In this document: piece by piece, positions 1 through 6,698 of the stretch
Position numbering within the stretch: the stretch's first letter is position 1
Layout: every line of letters begins with the position of its first letter
Assembly (NCBI GenBank): GCA_005881235.1
Contig: VBEQ01000012.1
Location: forward strand, 1-6,873
Direction of reading: 5' to 3'
Source of the DNA: Chloroflexota bacterium
Lineage (GTDB): Bacteria; Chloroflexota; Dormibacteria; CF-121
Length of the DNA: 6,873 bases
Program-made: the position numbers and the translations under genes
Notes under the pieces: generated by a model
Seen by the model: only the letters and a program-made list of their open reading frames with translations
Databases searched by the model: none
Told to the model about the DNA's origin: nothing

Positions 1-1
1 G

Positions 2-2035
2 CAAGTGCTCGAGGAGCTCGAGCGCCGGCAGATCTTCACCACGGCGACCGATGACCGCGGTGGCTACCGCTATCACGAAGTGCTGCGCTCCCACCTGGAA
101 CAGGTGCTCCTGGAAGAGCTCGGTGAGGTCCAGGCACGCGCCGCCTACCGGCGTGCCGGGAGGCTGCTCGAGGCGAACGGCGCCTTCCCCGACGCGGTAC
201 AGGCGTATTCGCGCGGCGAAGATTGGGAGGCGGTGGACCGCATGCTCCATCACCAGGGTGGGGAGCTACTCGAAGGACCGGACACGTGGATCGACGCGCT
301 GCCGCCCGCGCTGCTCCGCCAGGATCCCTGGCTGATGCTCGGCAGCGCGCGGCGTCACCGGGCCGAAGGCCGCTGGCGGGAGGCGATCGACGCCTACCAC
401 CGAGCCGAGCGCGTTTTCGGGTCGAGCGAGGCGGGACTGATCTGTGCGTCCGAGCGCAAGGCCCTGGCCGGCTGGCTCGAACCGGCACCGATGCCCGGCA
501 ATGACTGGGCTGGTCTGCTCCACAAGGCCGTGGCGCATGACCCGCTCGCCGCCAAGCAACTCGCCACCCAGCTGCCGGAGGCGACCGGCAAGCTGACCGT
601 TGGTGTCGTCTGCCTCTTAGCCGGACAGATGGACCAGGCGCGGCGCCACCTGAATGCGGCGGCCGACAGTCGCGACGCCACGGCGGCGCTGGCGACGGCA
701 GCCCGGCTCTGGGCCGGTGTCGCCGCGCTCCTCAGCGGTGACTTACAGGGCGTCTTTGACATCGAGGAAGCGGCCGAACGCGCCGAGACACTCGGGCTGG
801 GCTGGGTGGCGCGGCTCGCGCGCGCCGCCCTGGTGCTGACGCAACGGCCCGGGAGTGCGCGAGAGGCCGAGGGGCTGCGGGCCGCCTGCGACCGCGACGG
901 CGATCGGTGGGGGAGTGCGCTGATCGGCTTCATGATCGGGTGGGCCGCGATCTACGCCGGCGAAAACGCCGTGCCGCCCCTCGAGCAGGCGACCGATGGT
1001 TTTCGCCAGCTCGGCGCCGGTGTCCTGGAGGCCTGGTCACGCGCCCTCGTCTCACTGGGCCTGGCGCGCAACGGCGCCCCCGAGGCGCGCGACGCGGCGC
1101 TCCAGGCGGAGAATCTCGCGCGCTACAGCGGCACGCCCGGTGCGCGCTACTTCCCGTACCTTGCCCTCGCCGAAATCGAGCCTGAGCGCGCCGCCGAGTA
1201 TCAGAGCCTCGCTTTCTCGGTGCAAGAGGAATGCAGCCTCGCGCCGCTGGCCGCCCCCGCGCCCGCGCCGGAGAACGTGATTCCCATCGGGGTCGGACGC
1301 TCGGTGCCGTCGCTGAGCATTCGCTGCTTCGGCGGCTTCAGCATTGCCATCAAGGGACGCCCGGTCGACCTGACCACCATCAAGCCGCGCGTGCGTGCCG
1401 TGCTCCGGCTGCTGGCCGTCCACGCGGGCAATCCCGTGCACCGCGAGGTCCTGCAAACCGCGTTCTGGCCGGACGCCGATGCCGACACCGGTGCGCGCAA
1501 TCTTCACGTCGCCGTCTCCTCCCTTCGGTCGTGGCTCGAGCCCGGTGTTGGTCGCGGCGGGTCGTCGCTCCTCCTGCGGGAGGGCGATGCCTACCGCCTC
1601 ACGATCCAGGCGGACGCCGAGGTAGACCTGGTCCAGTTTTCCAAAGCACTGGCTGCGGCACGCGTGGCGCGGCTCCGCGGCGGGGTCGACGCCGTCATCA
1701 CGCATTTCCAGCAGGCACTCGAACTCTATGCCGGCGAGCTCTTGCCCGAGGACGGTCCGGCCGAGTGGGCGATCGAACCGCGCGAACGGTTTCGCGCCGG
1801 CGCGCTCGAGGCGGCGCAAGGTCTCGCCGAATTGTTGCTCAAGCAGGGCGATCCCGCGGCGGCGGCCAACGCCTGCGCGACCGGCCTCTGGGTCGACCGA
1901 CTCCACGATCCGCTCTGGAAGCTATTGATCCAGGCGCGTGAACGGGCCGGCGATCCGGGTGCGGCCAGCCGGGCTCGTCGCGATTACGCGCGCGTGCTCG
2001 AAGAGCTCGGCCTTACCGCCAGCTCGCGCGCCTAA
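2..2035 (+). CDS. MalT-like ATPase/TPR regulator with C-terminal SARP (BTAD) module, 5' partial
   Basis: C-terminal part of a large transcriptional activator; the frame is open to the left edge (a CAA codon precedes the GTG at 5), so that GTG is probably not the true start and the N-terminal ATPase is missing. Numbering from the GTG: residues 1-32 look like the end of a MalT/LuxR-type STAND ATPase module (ELERRQIFTT, then YRYHEVLRSHLE). Residues about 45-420 are Ala/Leu-rich helical repeats of TPR type. A winged helix begins at about 437 (LSIRCFGGFSIAIKGRPVDL) and a bacterial transcriptional activator domain spans about 539-672. MalT relatives usually end in a LuxR helix-turn-helix; here the DNA-binding end is of the AfsR/SARP kind. 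By family, such proteins activate transcription on binding a ligand or partner; the target is unknown. It ends tail to tail with the CIS operon, overlapping by three to four bases, so control of that operon is possible but not shown. Confidence 0.9.
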   Translation, partial: QVLEELERRQIFTTATDDRGGYRYHEVLRSHLEQVLLEELGEVQARAAYRRAGRLLEANGAFPDAVQAYSRGEDWEAVDRMLHHQGGELLEGPDTWIDALPPALLRQDPWLMLGSARRHRAEGRWREAIDAYHRAERVFGSSEAGLICASERKALAGWLEPAPMPGNDWAGLLHKAVAHDPLAAKQLATQLPEATGKLTVGVVCLLAGQMDQARRHLNAAADSRDATAALATAARLWAGVAALLSGDLQGVFDIEEAAERAETLGLGWVARLARAALVLTQRPGSAREAEGLRAACDRDGDRWGSALIGFMIGWAAIYAGENAVPPLEQATDGFRQLGAGVLEAWSRALVSLGLARNGAPEARDAALQAENLARYSGTPGARYFPYLALAEIEPERAAEYQSLAFSVQEECSLAPLAAPAPAPENVIPIGVGRSVPSLSIRCFGGFSIAIKGRPVDLTTIKPRVRAVLRLLAVHAGNPVHREVLQTAFWPDADADTGARNLHVAVSSLRSWLEPGVGRGGSSLLLREGDAYRLTIQADAEVDLVQFSKALAAARVARLRGGVDAVITHFQQALELYAGELLPEDGPAEWAIEPRERFRAGALEAAQGLAELLLKQGDPAAAANACATGLWVDRLHDPLWKLLIQARERAGDPGAASRARRDYARVLEELGLTASSRA

Positions 2036-3384
2036 TCCCGGACCCGAAACTCGACTTCGGCGAGGGCGACCGAGGACGGCGACGCACCCGCGGTGGCGTA
2101 GACCGACATGATGTGGATCTCGACGAAGGTGACCTGCTTGGCCTCGATCGGATAGAACTGCGCGTTCTTCGCCACCTTGGGATCCTCGTCCTTCAGCGTC
2201 AGATCCTTGGTCGTGCCATTGGAGAAGACCAGGTGGACGTTGTGCGGCCGCGGCTGGGTGAGGAAATCGTCAGCGGCCGCGGTGCCGGCGGCGCCCGAGT
2301 CGAAACCGATCTCGGCGAGGTCGACCGGATCGTGAAAGCTCACTTTGAGGTACGGGGCAGGGTCTTTTGCTTGCGCCGCCCAGTAGGTGTTGTTGAACTT
2401 GTCGATCCCGAGGGTCGGGAGATGCCCGGCGGTCGAGGTGCTGGCCGAGGCACCCGTCGCGTAGACGGCGTCGAAGTGTGGAAAGACCGCCTTGCGAACG
2501 GTCGTCACCGTACTGGTGACGCGATCGACGACGAGGTTGTGGAATGACGGCACCAGGAGGAATGCCAGCAACCCGACGACGATGAGGGCCGCGATGGCGA
2601 GGCGGACGATCCGCCACACCAAACCCATGACATTGGGGGGGCCGACCCGATGCGGCCGCCAGCCTGCTTCACGGGTGCGGACGCCGAACAGCCGGCTGAA
2701 GAAGCGACGGTACCATGGCAAGCGGATCGCGATCGCCTCGTCCAGCGAGTTGCCGCACCGGCGGCAGAAGTGGCGGACCGGGTCGTTCCCTTCGCCGCAC
2801 TGGCCGCAGATGAGGTCGCCGGGATGCCGGCGAGTCGGCGCTTCCATGGTGCGCGCCGCCGGGCGCGGCCGGGTCACGGTCGGCGCGACCGACGTCGGCC
2901 GCCGCGACATCGGTTCATCGGCGCCCACCGTTGCTGGGGCGGGTGGCACCGGAGCGACGGGAGTGCCAACGCCCATGAGCACGGGAGCCGGGGTGGGGGT
3001 CGCTGGAGCGGCGGTCGGCGACGCGGGTTGCGCCGGCGGCGCGGCTGGCGCGGCGGAGGTGATCGGGACGGTCCAGACGACCTGCGGTTCAGGAGGCGAG
3101 GCGGCCGCCGAGATGGGCGCTGTTGCGGCAACCGGGGCGGGCACCGGGTCGACGTGGGGCGGCGGTGCTGGCTGTGGCGCCGACTCCTCGATCCCCACGG
3201 CGTGCCTGACCCGGTCGATCAGGCCGACATGGGCCGGCTCCGGCACCGGTTCGGGGGCCGGCGGTTCGGGCTCCGGCTGGGCGATGACGACGCGTTCCCC
3301 GGTCCATTCCAGGAATTTCCCGCACGACCCGCAGAAGGTGTCGCTGTCCTCGTTGTGGTGCCCGCACTGCTTACAGACGATCAC
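2032..3384 (-). CDS. Zinc-ribbon, single-span membrane protein with discoidin-like C-terminal domain; putative CIS membrane anchor
   Basis: A 450-residue protein, last gene of the CIS operon. Seen in order: zinc ribbon 1 (C4, C7, C18, C21); a Pro/Ala-rich, probably disordered linker of about 35-188, interrupted by a short amphipathic segment at 53-66 (VGLIDRVRHAVGIE); zinc ribbon 2 (C193, C196, C207, C210); a strongly basic stretch at 221-247; one hydrophobic span at about 257-280; and a beta-rich domain at about 305-450 resembling F5/8-type-C or NADase-type glycan-binding domains (NNTYW, DPVDLAEIGFDSG, RPHNVHLVFSNG, final ALAEVEFRV). The basic flank before the span predicts a cytoplasmic N-terminus and an exported C-terminus. 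The GTG start overlaps the upstream stop (GTGA) and is fixed by a GGAGGTGA site 7 bases before it. Inferred role: docking or signalling between the CIS baseplate and the envelope, comparable in layout to what I recall of Streptomyces CisA. Homology is untested; the domain calls are by eye. Confidence 0.88.
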   Translation of the reverse strand: MIVCKQCGHHNEDSDTFCGSCGKFLEWTGERVVIAQPEPEPPAPEPVPEPAHVGLIDRVRHAVGIEESAPQPAPPPHVDPVPAPVAATAPISAAASPPEPQVVWTVPITSAAPAAPPAQPASPTAAPATPTPAPVLMGVGTPVAPVPPAPATVGADEPMSRRPTSVAPTVTRPRPAARTMEAPTRRHPGDLICGQCGEGNDPVRHFCRRCGNSLDEAIAIRLPWYRRFFSRLFGVRTREAGWRPHRVGPPNVMGLVWRIVRLAIAALIVVGLLAFLLVPSFHNLVVDRVTSTVTTVRKAVFPHFDAVYATGASASTSTAGHLPTLGIDKFNNTYWAAQAKDPAPYLKVSFHDPVDLAEIGFDSGAAGTAAADDFLTQPRPHNVHLVFSNGTTKDLTLKDEDPKVAKNAQFYPIEAKQVTFVEIHIMSVYATAGASPSSVALAEVEFRVRD

Positions 3385-3989
3385 GCGGTTGTCACCTCCA
3401 CAGCATCCGGTACTTTCGATCGTTTGACAAGCTGCACTTTGTGCGTCACGTGCGCCGGCTTGTCGGCCGCGACCAGCGCGTCGAGCCGGGAGGCATTGAT
3501 GGCGCCCGGGTCGTCGACAGCGACCCGAACCATCAGGGCAAAGTTCGGCGAGCCGGGGAGCGCCTCGCCCGCGGTGGTCGACGTCGCGACCCCGCCGGTA
3601 TCGATGATTTCGACCGTGCCCCCGGTGAGGGTCTCGATCTGCGCCTTCAACCCCTTGACCGTGCCGCGCATGCGATAGAAGTCGAAGGCGCCCGCCAGCA
3701 CGGCGCGGCGGCGCTCGACCGACCAGCTGTCATCGAGGGCGAGCCCGAACCAGCTCCCCAGCCATTCCAGGAAGTCGGGCGGAGTCAGCCAGGGATCGAA
3801 ATAGGTGGGCAGGTTGTCGAGCGTGGCAAAGACCGGCGCCAGCGCCGCATCGAACGCGGACATGAATCGCTGCGTGAAGCCGTCTTCCTGGAAGAGGGCC
3901 GGCAGCGCGTCGGCCAGCGGATGGGGGCTGATCAGCGCCCGCACCAGGCCGCGCCGATTGTCGTTGACGCTCGGCGCCTCGGCGATCAT
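3381..3989 (-). CDS. Phage tail protein I-type CIS baseplate protein
   Basis: A 202-residue protein of the phage-tail-protein family associated with CIS loci (TIGR02242-like). Recognisable segments are LADALPALFQEDGFTQRFMS (25-44), the helical core with DNLPTYFDPWLTPPDFLEWL (58-77), WFGLALDDSW (80-89), and ERRRAVLAGAFDFYRMRGT (92-110) followed by GLKAQIETLTGG (113-124). The last 80 residues are beta-rich. In contractile tails this family joins the baseplate-J protein in the wedge around the spike. The ATG start at 3989 overlaps the upstream TGA (ATGA), with GGAAGG only 3 bases and GGTGG 7 bases upstream. The frame stays open for 174 further codons upstream, but that extension runs inside the baseplate-J gene in another frame and lacks family sequence, so I discard it. 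It is much shorter than the second wedge protein (Afp12) of the Serratia antifeeding prophage, suggesting a compact baseplate. Confidence 0.92.
   Translation of the reverse strand: MIAEAPSVNDNRRGLVRALISPHPLADALPALFQEDGFTQRFMSAFDAALAPVFATLDNLPTYFDPWLTPPDFLEWLGSWFGLALDDSWSVERRRAVLAGAFDFYRMRGTVKGLKAQIETLTGGTVEIIDTGGVATSTTAGEALPGSPNFALMVRVAVDDPGAINASRLDALVAADKPAHVTHKVQLVKRSKVPDAVEVTTA
3392..3399 (-). promoter_or_regulatory. Strong ribosome binding site of the zinc-ribbon membrane protein
   Basis: GGAGGTGA on the minus strand, 7 bases before the GTG at 3384, embedded in the codons for the last residues of the tail-I-type protein. It fixes the GTG start and places the membrane protein in the same translation chain as the baseplate genes. 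Confidence 0.75.
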
Positions 3990-5935
3990 GCGCCTTCCAC
4001 CAGCACCTGGTGCTCGTACGAAAAGACCAGGGCATGAGGTTCGATAGCGAGGCGCTGAACGGCCTGGCCGCGCTGGCCCGTCACCGGGTCCGCCCCGAAG
4101 AGCCGGGCGTCCTCGACCAGCTCGGTGCCGCGCAGAGCCTGCAGGACCGAGTAGACCTCGCCGACGTGGACCGGCCGGCCGAAGGGCCAGCCATTGCGAT
4201 CGGGACCGCCGATGATCGGATGGAAGTAGTGAAACAGGGCGTCCAGCGCTTCCGCCTGCAACCGCGACGGGTTCGTATTCGGGCGGGGCCGGAGCTTGGC
4301 GACGACCGTCACGCCGCGGTAGACCGGCGGCTCGACGAGCACTCGCGTGCCGATAACGCGGGAATCCTCGAGGCGATGGGCGATGCGCTGCAGCGTCTCC
4401 TCGGCGGGCACCAACTGCTCGAACCGCAGCCGGCCGTCGTTGCTCCCCGCCGCCGGCACCACCAGGATGCGCACGCCACCGGCATCCGCGCCGTCGCCGG
4501 CAGTGACACATCGGACGCGCGCGACTTCGGGCGCCGCCTCGCGCGCGAGATGTTCGTAGTCCTCCATGGTGACGGCTCGATCGCGGGTGCGCAGCACGAT
4601 CGGGCCGCGTACCTTGGCCGCCTCGATGTCTTCGCCGTCGACGCCGCCCTCCGCCGCCCGGCGGTTCTGAACCCTGGACACGTACGGGATCGATGACTTG
4701 AGGACGGTAATCGTGTTGCGCGCGACGTTTCCCTTCTGGCCACCCCCGATGAGGTAGGAGCGCAGACGGAGCCGGGAACCCTTGGATGGCACCGCGCCAT
4801 AGTTGCGGAAGGCGCCATCCGGCTCGCGAACGCCCGGGCCGAGTTGGACCTCACCGGTGACGGCGTCCAGCACGAAATGACGATCGTCCGCGGTGCTGTC
4901 GACGAAATGCTGTGCCTGCTTCCATTCCTGCCAGCCATCGATGCCGCTTACCTCCAGGATGTTCGCGGCGCCGCCCGGGACGACCGGCCGGTGCTTGAGG
5001 GCGAATCGTTGTCCCGGGACCCCTTCCGACGCGCCGAGGAGTTCGTTCTCCACCAGCTCGGCGTTGACCGCCTCGGCCGTGCCGCCGATGGTGAACGCCG
5101 TGAGGCCCTTGATGATCGGTGACGCGCTGTACGTCGGCTGGTCGGGTTCAGGCTTGAGCACGCGCGCCCGCAACCATCCGGCGCGCTGCTGATTGATGAC
5201 GGAGACGGTGTGGCTCTTTGGGATGTGCAGCACGACATCGCCGTCCCGGTTGAGGCCGCCAGTGCCGTCCCGGTCGACTTCGCATGATGACCACGCGTAG
5301 CCATCCCAGGCTTCCCAGACCAGTGGCGGGTTTTCGGGATCGACGCCGACACCCTCGATATCGCACCTGAAGCGCAACGTGACGGCGCACGAGGGGATCG
5401 ACTCCGAGAGGCCGACCAGGAGGACGTCATCCGGCTTTGGCACCTTGTCGAAGCAGAAGAACGAGGTGCGCGCCTCCAGTGCATCGGTGTGGTCACTGAC
5501 CTCTTTTTGTCCGGCGAGCGACGACGCGAGCCGTGAGAGCGTGCAGGGGACGATCGGCACGTCGCCGATCGTCGTGAAGACGATCGCCTCGTCGGCCTCG
5601 GTACGAACGGTGGCGGCCTGGGTTCCGGGACGGATATGGATGGTCCCCGGTTGCGGCCCGGCGAGCCAGAAGGTGATCGCCGCTCGCGCGGCAGTGGGGG
5701 GAAAGAGCCGGACGCCGATCAGTTCGAGGAATTTGATGTAGTTGCGCTCGGGGACACGGTTGAGTCGATAGAGGACCTGGTCGGTCATCCAGGCGAAGGT
5801 CTCGATCAGCGTGACGCCGGGGTCCGACACGTTGTGGTCGGTCCACTCCGGGCAGCGCTGCTGCACGAGGCGCTTGGCATCGTCGACGAGGTCCTGGAAT
5901 CGCCGATCGTCGAGGTTTGGGACCGGAAGTGCCAT
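3986..5935 (-). CDS. Baseplate J-type CIS baseplate assembly protein
   Basis: A 649-residue wedge protein of the putative baseplate assembly family (TIGR02243-like, related to gpJ and Afp11); the length appears normal and intact. The N-terminus carries the family hallmark PEWTDHNVSDPGVTLIETFAWM (about 29-50), then LYRLNRVPERNYIKFLELIGV (55-75). A beta-rich middle follows from about 85 (AITFWLAGPQPGTIHIRPGT). The J-like core starts near 420 (AAEGGVDGEDIEAAK) with RTRDRAVTMEDYEHLAREAAP around 445-465. The C-terminal part has GGPDRNGWPFGRPVHVGEVY near 577-596 and ends in FSYEHQV. By family it forms the inner baseplate ring linking spike and gp25-like protein to the sheath and changes shape to trigger contraction. 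The ATG at 5935 has a strong GGAGGAGG site 7 bases upstream, in the only real gap of the operon. Its stop overlaps the next start. Confidence 0.96.
   Translation of the reverse strand: MALPVPNLDDRRFQDLVDDAKRLVQQRCPEWTDHNVSDPGVTLIETFAWMTDQVLYRLNRVPERNYIKFLELIGVRLFPPTAARAAITFWLAGPQPGTIHIRPGTQAATVRTEADEAIVFTTIGDVPIVPCTLSRLASSLAGQKEVSDHTDALEARTSFFCFDKVPKPDDVLLVGLSESIPSCAVTLRFRCDIEGVGVDPENPPLVWEAWDGYAWSSCEVDRDGTGGLNRDGDVVLHIPKSHTVSVINQQRAGWLRARVLKPEPDQPTYSASPIIKGLTAFTIGGTAEAVNAELVENELLGASEGVPGQRFALKHRPVVPGGAANILEVSGIDGWQEWKQAQHFVDSTADDRHFVLDAVTGEVQLGPGVREPDGAFRNYGAVPSKGSRLRLRSYLIGGGQKGNVARNTITVLKSSIPYVSRVQNRRAAEGGVDGEDIEAAKVRGPIVLRTRDRAVTMEDYEHLAREAAPEVARVRCVTAGDGADAGGVRILVVPAAGSNDGRLRFEQLVPAEETLQRIAHRLEDSRVIGTRVLVEPPVYRGVTVVAKLRPRPNTNPSRLQAEALDALFHYFHPIIGGPDRNGWPFGRPVHVGEVYSVLQALRGTELVEDARLFGADPVTGQRGQAVQRLAIEPHALVFSYEHQVLVEGA
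3993..3998 (-). promoter_or_regulatory. Ribosome binding site of the tail-I-type gene
   Basis: GGAAGG on the minus strand, 3 bases before the ATG at 3989; an overlapping GGTGG sits at a more usual 7 bases. Both lie inside the end of the baseplate-J gene, so translation here probably leans on coupling through the ATGA overlap. Confidence 0.5.
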
Positions 5936-5942
5936 CGCTCAG

Positions 5943-5950
5943 CCTCCTCC
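5943..5950 (-). promoter_or_regulatory. Strong ribosome binding site of the baseplate-J gene
   Basis: GGAGGAGG on the minus strand, 7 bases before the ATG at 5935. It lies in the only intergenic gap of the operon (32 bases), which otherwise shows no hairpin or promoter that I can support. Confidence 0.8.
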
Positions 5951-5967
5951 TGCAGATTTGAAGTGGA

Positions 5968-6369
5968 TCAACTCGTCTCCGGCGGAATCACATAGAAGGG
6001 AAAGACCAGGTTGCGGGGATCATTGGTCTCCCCGACGGCATAGCGGATGTCGATGTAGAGGATGCTCGAGTCCTCGGTGTCGAAGCTGACGAGAACGTCG
6101 CGCACCTCGATGCGCGGCTCCCATCGGCGAAGCGCCGTCCGCACCGCCGCCGCGACACGGGCGGCGGTCTCCGTATCGGCACTGTGGAAAATGTAGTCAT
6201 GGATCGCGCAGCCGAACTCGGGTCGCATCGGGCGCTCGCCGATAGCCGTCCCGAGGATCAGCCGGATGCTCTCCTCGATTTCCTGCTCGCGCGACACGAG
6301 GGCGATCCTTCCGGTCGGGTCCGTCCGGAGGGGGAATGCCCAGCCGGAGCCGATGAATTCTTCGCTCAT
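5968..6369 (-). CDS. gp25-like (GPW/gp25 family) baseplate protein
   Basis: A 133-residue protein with the full GPW/gp25 signature: GWAFPLRTDPTGRIALVSRE (9-28), EIEESIRLILGTAIGERPMR (30-49), PEFGCAIHDYIF (50-61), ALRRWEPRIEV (79-89) and a final NDPRNLVFPFYVIPP (116-130). The conserved EIEESIRLIL...GERPMRPEFGC block is the diagnostic part. By family it sits in the inner baseplate, touches the J-type wedge protein and the first sheath ring, and nucleates sheath assembly (gp25 of T4, Afp9 of eCIS, TssE of type VI secretion). The ATG at 6369 overlaps the TGA of the PAAR-like gene (ATGA) and follows AAGGTGA by 7 bases. The frame is open much further upstream, but there it crosses the PAAR-like gene without family sequence. 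Neighbours indicate a CIS rather than type VI secretion: no TssF/TssG/TssK-like gene is present. Confidence 0.96.
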   Translation of the reverse strand: MSEEFIGSGWAFPLRTDPTGRIALVSREQEIEESIRLILGTAIGERPMRPEFGCAIHDYIFHSADTETAARVAAAVRTALRRWEPRIEVRDVLVSFDTEDSSILYIDIRYAVGETNDPRNLVFPFYVIPPETS

Positions 6370-6698
6370 TGCGCGATCACCTTCGTCTGGCCGGCCGATG
6401 CGATCATCATCGGCGTCCCGGTCGGCACGCAGGTGCCGGCCATGGGTGGCAAGGCGAGCAACACCGGCATGCCGCCGGCAAGGACCTTCGTGCTCCCCGA
6501 CGGAATGATGCCACTGACGCACGGACCATTCGCGGCCGGTGGCGGCGGAAAGGCGCAGCCGGCGATCACGTAGGAAGCGGGAATGGTGACGACCGGCTGA
6601 TTGCCGACCATCACTTTCGGACTGACGGTCGTGCATTGCGCCTGTCCGCCGTGCATGCAGGTCACCGTCCCGCTCATGTTGACGATTGGTCCTGGCAT
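6366..6698 (-). CDS. PAAR-like spike tip protein
   Basis: A 110-residue PAAR-like protein that caps the VgrG/gp5-type spike as its sharp tip. It begins MPGPIVNMSGTVTCMHGG and contains two similar hairpin units, PKVMVGNQPVVT (27-38) and TKVLAGGMPVLL (70-81), followed by a closing SAGQTKVIAQ. Cysteines lie at 14, 22, 48, 60 and 90, with a single histidine at 16. Canonical PAAR tips hold a metal with three His and one Cys, so any site here must be cysteine-rich or reorganised. Two starts are possible: GTG at 6701 (GTGA overlap with the upstream stop) or ATG at 6698 (TGATG overlap). I choose ATG because AGGTG at 6708-6704 lies 5 bases before it, against only 2 for the GTG, and because MPGP is the usual beginning in this family. 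No effector domain is fused to it. Confidence 0.9.
   Translation of the reverse strand: MPGPIVNMSGTVTCMHGGQAQCTTVSPKVMVGNQPVVTIPASYVIAGCAFPPPPAANGPCVSGIIPSGSTKVLAGGMPVLLALPPMAGTCVPTGTPMMIASAGQTKVIAQ
6377..6383 (-). promoter_or_regulatory. Ribosome binding site of the gp25-like gene
   Basis: AAGGTGA on the minus strand, inside the end of the PAAR-like gene, 7 bases before the ATG at 6369. It supports this start over the longer open frame upstream. Confidence 0.65.

Noticed and set aside
1052..1941. Long open frames on both strands (284 codons minus, 236 codons plus) within the regulator gene.
   Set aside because: They are shadows of the winged-helix/BTAD coding region, Arg-rich in composition and with no family sequence.
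2860..3300. GC-rich short near-repeats that could suggest a tandem repeat or recombination site.
   Set aside because: They are explained by the Pro/Ala/Glu-rich linker codons; no regular unit, inverted repeat or insertion-sequence end is seen.
2492..3678. Long plus-strand open frames of 311 and 342 codons opposite the zinc-ribbon membrane protein.
   Set aside because: They mirror the GC-rich Pro/Ala linker codons, giving Gly/Arg-rich, low-complexity products without domains. The minus-strand gene has clear domains and ribosome binding sites.
3990..4511. A 174-codon upstream extension of the tail-I-type frame on the minus strand.
   Set aside because: It lies wholly within the baseplate-J gene in another frame, is Arg/Ala/Gly-rich without family sequence, and the ATG at 3989 has an ATGA overlap plus the family's expected length.
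5936..5967. A possible internal promoter or terminator in the only gap of the operon.
   Set aside because: It is 32 bases long and holds just the GGAGGAGG site; no convincing hairpin with a T-run or -35/-10 pair is visible.
6370..6636. An upstream extension of the gp25-like frame on the minus strand.
   Set aside because: It crosses the PAAR-like gene in another frame with no recognisable sequence; AAGGTGA and the ATGA overlap place the start at 6369.
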